Assembly (NCBI GenBank): GCA_030613745.1
Contig: JAUWLK010000070.1
Location: 1 to 10,722 of the forward strand
Length of the DNA: 10,722 bases
Direction: 5' to 3'
From: Flavobacteriaceae bacterium
GTDB lineage: Bacteria; Bacteroidota; Bacteroidia; Flavobacteriales; Flavobacteriaceae
Shown here: one piece after another, positions 6,632 to 10,722 of the stretch
Position numbering within the stretch: position 1 is the stretch's first letter
How the letters are laid out: every line of letters begins with the position of its first letter
Position numbers and translations under genes: made by a program
Notes under the pieces: model-generated
What the model saw: only the letters and a program-made list of their open reading frames with translations
Told to the model about the DNA's origin: nothing
Databases searched by the model: none

Positions 6632-9600
6632 TTAAAATCCAAATTTAAGTGTTACTATAAAAGATTGGGTAGCAGGGTTTGTAAAATAATCTAAACCTCT
6701 ACCTTTAGTTGCTCCTGTTAAATTAATATCAGGGTCAAATCCTTCAATATCTGTCCAAAGAAATAAATTTCTTCCGGTAAGTGTTATATCAAAATGAGAT
6801 AGACCGGTTTTTGAAATTAAGTCTTGTGGAAATGAATACCCTAATGAAAGTTCTCTCAATCTTGTCCAAGAAGCATCTTGTACAAAAGTTTCACCTTGGT
6901 TTCCAAAACCACCACCATTACTCAAATACCATTCTTCAGTTAAGGCAACATCATCACCTCCAAAGTTTTCAATATTTCCTCTAAAGGTAGTTCCTGCAGT
7001 AATTGTTCTTCCGTCAAAAGTCTGTAAGTCTGATGTTGCGGTAGTTTCATTGGCAGTTATAGGATCAATACCGAAATATCTTAATACTCCTGTGGTACCT
7101 GTCCAATGATCATTTCCTTGTGAAGTTTCGAACTGAGCTGATAATGTAAATCCTTTAAAACGTAAGGTAGTACCTAAACCACCAATCCAGTCTGGATTTG
7201 GATCACCTAAAACTTTTTGTTCAGGGTCAACTAATGGAAAACCATTAACATCTAATTGATAATTTCCAGAACCATCTGTTAAGAATCCGTTACCCCATAA
7301 AGAAGCCATTGCTTCACCTTCAACTACAACTGAAGATACACTTGTAAAACCAGCTAAAAATACTGATGTTACTCCTGCTAGATCAGTAACGACATTTTTA
7401 TTGTGCGAGTAAAATCCATTTATATCCCATGAAAAATCTTCATTTGAAAATAAATTCAAACCTAAATCAATCTCTAATCCTTTATTGGTTATTTCAGCTG
7501 CATTAGTAGGTGTTGAAGAGAACCCAGTTGTAGGAGCTACATCAACAAATAAAATTGCATCTTCAGTAACTCTGTCATAATAAGTTACACCAAGGCTAAC
7601 TTTGTTTTTAAACAATTTAAAATCACCACCAATTTCAAATTCTTTAACTCTTTCTTCTTTTAAGTCAGGATTACCTAAAGTAACTGATCTGGTAAAAGGA
7701 TTACCATAAGCAGCTGCGCTAAACCCATCACCCCATGATGATCCAATTCCACCAGGGCCAAAAGTAGTACTGGTTGCATATGCACCCGGTTCAATACCTA
7801 TTTCACCATAAGATGCTCTTAATTTACCAAAGTTCAAGAAATCATTTTCTCCAAGAATTTCAGAGAATTTCCAACCTAAAGAAACACTAGGATAGAATAA
7901 ATTATCTTCTAATGTAGAAGGTCTTTCGTATCTACCGGTTACACTAACTAAAAGTTGGTTAAATAAATTAAAGTTTGCAACAGCGTAAACACCGTGTTTT
8001 TTGGTTTCTGATTTAAATGAACTTGGTAATTCATTTTCTGCTGTTGTGTTTCCAAAAATTCTTAGATCACCTACATCAGGGTTTGTAAAACCAATCGATT
8101 CACCACTCATTCTTGCGTATTGACTTCTGTCAAAGGAAGTTCCTATGATCCAATCAAAATTAAAAGCATCATTTATATCATGATTACCTTGAGCAAAAAC
8201 ATTAAAATTCTCAGTTTTTTCTGTAATATCATCTTGGTAGTACTCTCCATTTCCTTCACCAGCTGAAAATACAGGGAAGAAAGTTTCTCTATGGTCATTA
8301 TAATAATCTAAACCATATCGTGCTGTTATTTTAATATTATCTTTTACTTGCCAATTTAATTCAGGAGCTATTGTAAAACGATTAACTTTATTAGGGTTGT
8401 CTTGTTCATTAATAGTCCATCCAGGGTTATTATATGTAGGTTTACCGTTACCTAAATATCTTCTGTAACCTCTATGAGAGTTTGGTGTAGGAACATTATT
8501 AGAATCATAATAAGTACCTATATAATCTCTATTATCAAAATCAGGAGAAGTTCTTAAGTATCCTAAATATAAACCTGATAAGTTTGAACCTTGTTGAATT
8601 CTATCCGATGCAATATATGCATAATAAGTACTAAATTTAGCTGTAAATTTTTCTGAAAGCTGTACATTATGATTTAATCTTAAGGTATTTCTATTGTAGC
8701 TAGACTTTCCTCTTATGATACCATCTTGAGTCCAATTAGAAAAACTCATGAATGTATTACTCTTTTCATTACTAAAACTTACACTTACAGAATTATTGTA
8801 GGTCATTCCAGTACCGAATACCTGATCACGATTCGTGTCATTATAAACGGTATTGTCATTTTTGTTAATAATAGGGTAAATTGTATTACCTGTTGTATAT
8901 GATTCAAACCTTTGGTTGCCAACTTGTACATCATCAGGAGCACCTGAACGACTTGCTATTTTATCTCCCCATGATAAACTTGTATTAGGAACAAAAACTG
9001 CAGCATCTGATGAAAAATCACTACCGCCATACCACCATAAAGGAAAACCCTGACCATAAATACCTTGTTTGTCAAACTCAACATTGATTTTGTCATATGC
9101 TATTGAGCTAGATACTTCAACACTAGTTTTTCCTGCTTTACCTTTTTTAGTTTGAATAATAATTACTCCATTGGCAGCACCAGTTCCCCAAACAGCAGCA
9201 GCAGCAGCACCTTTCAGTATGGTTACTTTTGCAATATCTTCTGGGTTAAAGTCATTTAAACGTGATTGTTCTGTTACACCTGCAGTACCACTACTTTGAA
9301 TGTTCGTATTTGCATTTGAAACTGGTATACCGTCAATTACAATTAAAGGAGAAGAAGAACCGGTTATGGTATTTTGACCTCTAATTTGAATGTAAGCACC
9401 TGCACCTGGATCACCACTACTTTTTGTAATTTTTAAACCAGATGTTTTACCAGCCAAACCTTGAATTAAACCAGATTCACCAGATTTTGTTATTAATTCT
9501 GGTTTTACTGTAGTAGAAGAACTCAAGTCATCTTCTTTTTTAATCTCTAAACCTAATGCAGTTAAAACTACTTCATCTAAAGTATTTGCCTCAGAAACCA

Positions 9601-9880
9601 TAGTTACGTTAATTGTATTTGATTGAGCAACAGTTTTAGTAGCAGTAGTCATACCTACAAAACTAAATCGAAGAACGTCACCGGTTTTAGCATTAATGGT
9701 AAAGTTACCGTCAAAATCTGTTTCGGTACCACGAGTAGTGCCATCAATTAATATACTAACTCCCGGCAATGGCCCTGATTCATCAGAAACTGTTCCGGAA
9801 ATTATTCTGTCTTGTGCAAACGTAAATTGCACCACAAACGCCAGTAATAGCGTTAAAATTCCATTAAACTTTGTTTTCAT
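6632..9880 (-). CDS. SusC/RagA-like TonB-dependent outer-membrane transporter 2
   Basis: This 1082-residue protein is the partner of SusD2 and a paralogue of SusC1. In order: signal peptide (1-22, TFA|QD); carboxypeptidase-regulatory-like domain (about 25-98, 'ISGTVSDESGPLPGVSILI'); TonB box-like 'LDEVVLTALG' (101-110); plug (about 115-250) with 'YIQIRGQNTI', 'PLIVIDGIPV' and a divergent signature 'VWGTGAANGVIIIQTKKG' (230-247); then the barrel ending 'FIVTLKFGF'. There is no STN domain. An upstream in-frame ATG at 9910 would add ten residues (MAHINSNKII) ahead of the signal peptide. The start at 9880 is preferred because it gives a standard Sec signal, matches the SusC1 start exactly, and leaves the conserved leader (9891-9930) noncoding. 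Residues 1-110 are about three-quarters identical to SusC1 by eye, but the barrels diverge strongly, implying a different ligand. Confidence 0.95.
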   Translation of the reverse strand: MKTKFNGILTLLLAFVVQFTFAQDRIISGTVSDESGPLPGVSILIDGTTRGTETDFDGNFTINAKTGDVLRFSFVGMTTATKTVAQSNTINVTMVSEANTLDEVVLTALGLEIKKEDDLSSSTTVKPELITKSGESGLIQGLAGKTSGLKITKSSGDPGAGAYIQIRGQNTITGSSSPLIVIDGIPVSNANTNIQSSGTAGVTEQSRLNDFNPEDIAKVTILKGAAAAAVWGTGAANGVIIIQTKKGKAGKTSVEVSSSIAYDKINVEFDKQGIYGQGFPLWWYGGSDFSSDAAVFVPNTSLSWGDKIASRSGAPDDVQVGNQRFESYTTGNTIYPIINKNDNTVYNDTNRDQVFGTGMTYNNSVSVSFSNEKSNTFMSFSNWTQDGIIRGKSSYNRNTLRLNHNVQLSEKFTAKFSTYYAYIASDRIQQGSNLSGLYLGYLRTSPDFDNRDYIGTYYDSNNVPTPNSHRGYRRYLGNGKPTYNNPGWTINEQDNPNKVNRFTIAPELNWQVKDNIKITARYGLDYYNDHRETFFPVFSAGEGNGEYYQDDITEKTENFNVFAQGNHDINDAFNFDWIIGTSFDRSQYARMSGESIGFTNPDVGDLRIFGNTTAENELPSSFKSETKKHGVYAVANFNLFNQLLVSVTGRYERPSTLEDNLFYPSVSLGWKFSEILGENDFLNFGKLRASYGEIGIEPGAYATSTTFGPGGIGSSWGDGFSAAAYGNPFTRSVTLGNPDLKEERVKEFEIGGDFKLFKNKVSLGVTYYDRVTEDAILFVDVAPTTGFSSTPTNAAEITNKGLEIDLGLNLFSNEDFSWDINGFYSHNKNVVTDLAGVTSVFLAGFTSVSSVVVEGEAMASLWGNGFLTDGSGNYQLDVNGFPLVDPEQKVLGDPNPDWIGGLGTTLRFKGFTLSAQFETSQGNDHWTGTTGVLRYFGIDPITANETTATSDLQTFDGRTITAGTTFRGNIENFGGDDVALTEEWYLSNGGGFGNQGETFVQDASWTRLRELSLGYSFPQDLISKTGLSHFDITLTGRNLFLWTDIEGFDPDINLTGATKGRGLDYFTNPATQSFIVTLKFGF
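9193..9210 (-). repeat. Trinucleotide (CAG)n microsatellite inside SusC2 plug domain
   Basis: Five CAG units and one CAC unit stand in a row on the + strand, encoding a five-alanine run followed by Val (KGAAAAAVWG) in the plug domain, just before the SusC signature. Changes in unit number would alter the alanine count but keep the frame. The same place in SusC1 (KGGVATALYG) has no such repeat. Confidence 0.75.
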
Positions 9881-9890
9881 TATAATTTTG

Positions 9891-9930
9891 TTTGAATTAA
9901 TATGTGCCAAATATCTTAATAAAAAGTTAA
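9891..9930 (-). promoter_or_regulatory. Conserved SusC leader / candidate promoter, copy upstream of SusC2
   Basis: This block matches 5009-5048 at about 38 of 40 positions by eye and lies at nearly the same distance from the start codon (about 10 bases against 11). On the minus strand it reads TTAACTTTTTATTAAGA then TATTTGGCACA. 'GATATTTG' is one base from the Bacteroidota -7 consensus TAnnTTTG. If it is the -7 element, the leader would be roughly 30 bases. The retention in two operons whose barrels have diverged implies function or recent exchange. Confidence 0.5.
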
Positions 9931-9963
9931 ATAATCAATATTTTTTCATAAAATGTGTTAAAC

Positions 9964-9990
9964 AAATGTTACAAATGTTAAAAATGTTAA
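9964..9990 (-). repeat. Three tandem 9-bp units upstream of the SusC2 promoter region
   Basis: On the + strand AAATGTTA occurs at 9964, 9973 and 9982 with an exact period of nine bases, and a degenerate relative (aaatgtgtta) at 9951-9960. On the minus strand this is TAACATTT repeated. It lies about 85-110 bases upstream of the SusC2 start, a position suitable for an activator site. Nothing with the same 9-bp period is seen upstream of SusC1, although TTAAC motifs occur there. AT-rich spacer could produce it by chance. Confidence 0.5.
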
Positions 9991-10013
9991 AAAGGGATAT
10001 CTTAAAAATAGAC

Positions 10014-10062
10014 CATATCAAAATTGTAAGTTTTTTTAAAAAAAACTTACAATTTTGATATG
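10014..10062 (-). terminator. Long palindrome at the 3' end of the Omp85-like gene, probable terminator
   Basis: Bases 10014-10037 are the exact reverse complement of 10039-10062, a 24-base arm pair with one central A; the real RNA loop would open some of the central A/T pairs. The 5' arm in the minus-strand transcript encodes the last residues of the Omp85-like protein (IKIVSFF) and its stop codon is at 10038-10036. Beyond the stem the minus strand has only a modest T-rich stretch (CTATTTTTAAG). It may work as a terminator in either direction. It could also protect the mRNA 3' end or stall transcription; the sequence does not tell these apart. Confidence 0.65.
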
Positions 10063-10722
10063 TAGTTTTGAATCATTGAAATTGAATGGGTTATCATTAA
10101 ATTTGCCAATTGCATAACTTAGATTTAACAAGCCTATTTTTGTGAAAAAGGCATACCCTAAACCTAAACTGTAAATATTTGTTGAAGTACTTGAGATTTG
10201 ATTTTCAATATAAGCAAAATCGGTAATTGTATAAAAATAACTCGATATTGAAGGTCTAAATCGATATTCAACAGTTAGAATACTGTATCCAGAAGTAAAT
10301 ATACTTTCTTCATTAAATCCTCTAATGCTATTTACACCTCCAATTCTAAACAATTCATTGTCAAAATAATTATCAGAATAAAGAATAGCACTTTGATTTT
10401 GAATAAAAAGGTAATTTTTAGAATTTAATGGCCATAAAAAATTTGTAAACAATGTAAATTTTGACTGACTAGTTTTTCCATTATCTGTTTTACGATTACC
10501 AAAAAAAGAAGATAGATTAAAATTAAATTTTTCAGAAAATAAAATATCATTATTTAGTATTCTAAAATTATACTCACCTCCATAAAAAATATTTTTAAAA
10601 GATTGAATATTTAAATTGGTATTATTATTCTTTAATAAATTTGTAGAGCTCTCTGTATTAAATGCTGCAGTAATTTTACTCTTATTATTGATTAAATAAC
10701 TTAAATGAAAATTTGTAACTAT
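10036..10722 (-). CDS. Omp85/BamA-TamA-like outer-membrane beta-barrel protein, C-terminal fragment (5' end outside window)
   Basis: The frame is open from the window edge to the stop at 10036, giving 228 residues of the C-terminal part. A TTG at 10452 could pass as a start, but the frame upstream is uninterrupted and shows the same alternating strand pattern, so the gene clearly begins outside the window. The segment 'FRIGGVNSIRGFNEESIF' (126-142) contains the Omp85 loop-6 motif [V/I]RGF, and is followed by strands 'SILTVEYRFRP', 'YSLGLGYAF' and 'LLNLSYAIGKF', ending in Phe as in BAM-recognised barrels. Omp85 proteins insert outer-membrane proteins (BamA), help translocate autotransporters (TamA), or carry fused patatin or POTRA domains. 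The N-terminal part is needed to choose. The unusually Asn/Lys/Phe-rich composition reflects the AT-rich genome. It lies upstream of SusC2 in the same orientation but is separated by the palindrome. Confidence 0.72.
   Translation of the reverse strand: MVTNFHLSYLINNKSKITAAFNTESSTNLLKNNNTNLNIQSFKNIFYGGEYNFRILNNDILFSEKFNFNLSSFFGNRKTDNGKTSQSKFTLFTNFLWPLNSKNYLFIQNQSAILYSDNYFDNELFRIGGVNSIRGFNEESIFTSGYSILTVEYRFRPSISSYFYTITDFAYIENQISSTSTNIYSLGLGYAFFTKIGLLNLSYAIGKFNDNPFNFNDSKLHIKIVSFF

Noticed and set aside
9881..9910. In-frame upstream ATG extending SusC2 by ten residues (MAHINSNKII)
   Set aside because: It would put a polar stretch in front of a complete Sec signal peptide and run into the leader conserved with SusC1, whose start aligns exactly with the ATG at 9880.
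4998..9930. Invertible SusC/SusD shufflon like those known in Bacteroides
   Set aside because: The shared 5' and 3' segments are all in direct orientation, no inverted copies are seen at promoter or N-terminus, and there is no recombinase gene in the window.
10036..10452. A short 138-residue gene beginning at TTG 10452
   Set aside because: The same frame is open without a stop to the window edge at 10722 and the added residues continue the beta-strand pattern, so this is a fragment of a larger Omp85-like gene.
1..10722. tRNA or rRNA genes, CRISPR array, insertion sequence or riboswitch
   Set aside because: No tRNA cloverleaf, regularly spaced long repeats, transposase motifs or recognisable aptamer pattern could be found; spacers are short and AT-rich.

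Overview
The window is AT-rich DNA from a member of the Bacteroidota, most likely a marine-type Flavobacteriaceae. The evidence is two complete SusC/SusD outer-membrane uptake pairs, Sec lipoprotein signals typical of this phylum, the absence of Shine-Dalgarno-like sequences, and a partial RlmB whose N-terminus resembles flavobacterial versions. All six genes lie on the minus strand, so transcription runs from high to low coordinates.

In transcription order: (i) 10722-10036, the C-terminal half of an Omp85/BamA-like beta-barrel protein whose stop codon sits inside a long palindrome; (ii) 9880-6632 and 6617-5295, SusC-like TonB-dependent transporter 2 and SusD-like lipoprotein 2, followed by a hairpin terminator near 5228-5260; (iii) 4997-1785 and 1782-298, SusC-like transporter 1 and SusD-like lipoprotein 1, followed by a second hairpin terminator near 223-251; (iv) 152-1, the start of rlmB, a housekeeping 23S rRNA 2'-O-methyltransferase.

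Each SusC/SusD pair looks like its own two-gene operon, with a near-identical upstream leader (about 38 of 40 bases) and a related 3' end (a shared 22-base block plus a hairpin with the same stem core). The two SusC proteins match closely only over the signal peptide, carboxypeptidase-regulatory-like domain and TonB box, and differ strongly in the barrel. This suggests an old tandem duplication whose transport parts diverged while the expression and energising parts were kept or homogenised.

In each pair, SusC would form the TonB-energised outer-membrane barrel and SusD the surface lipoprotein lid that captures substrate. No glycoside hydrolase, peptidase, sulfatase, hybrid two-component regulator, or sigma/anti-sigma gene is visible, so the substrates cannot be assigned. 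I did not find a clearly new biological system. The most notable signals are the duplicated regulatory cassette, the palindrome carrying a stop codon, a 9-bp direct repeat upstream of SusC2, and a calcium-loop-like motif in SusC1.
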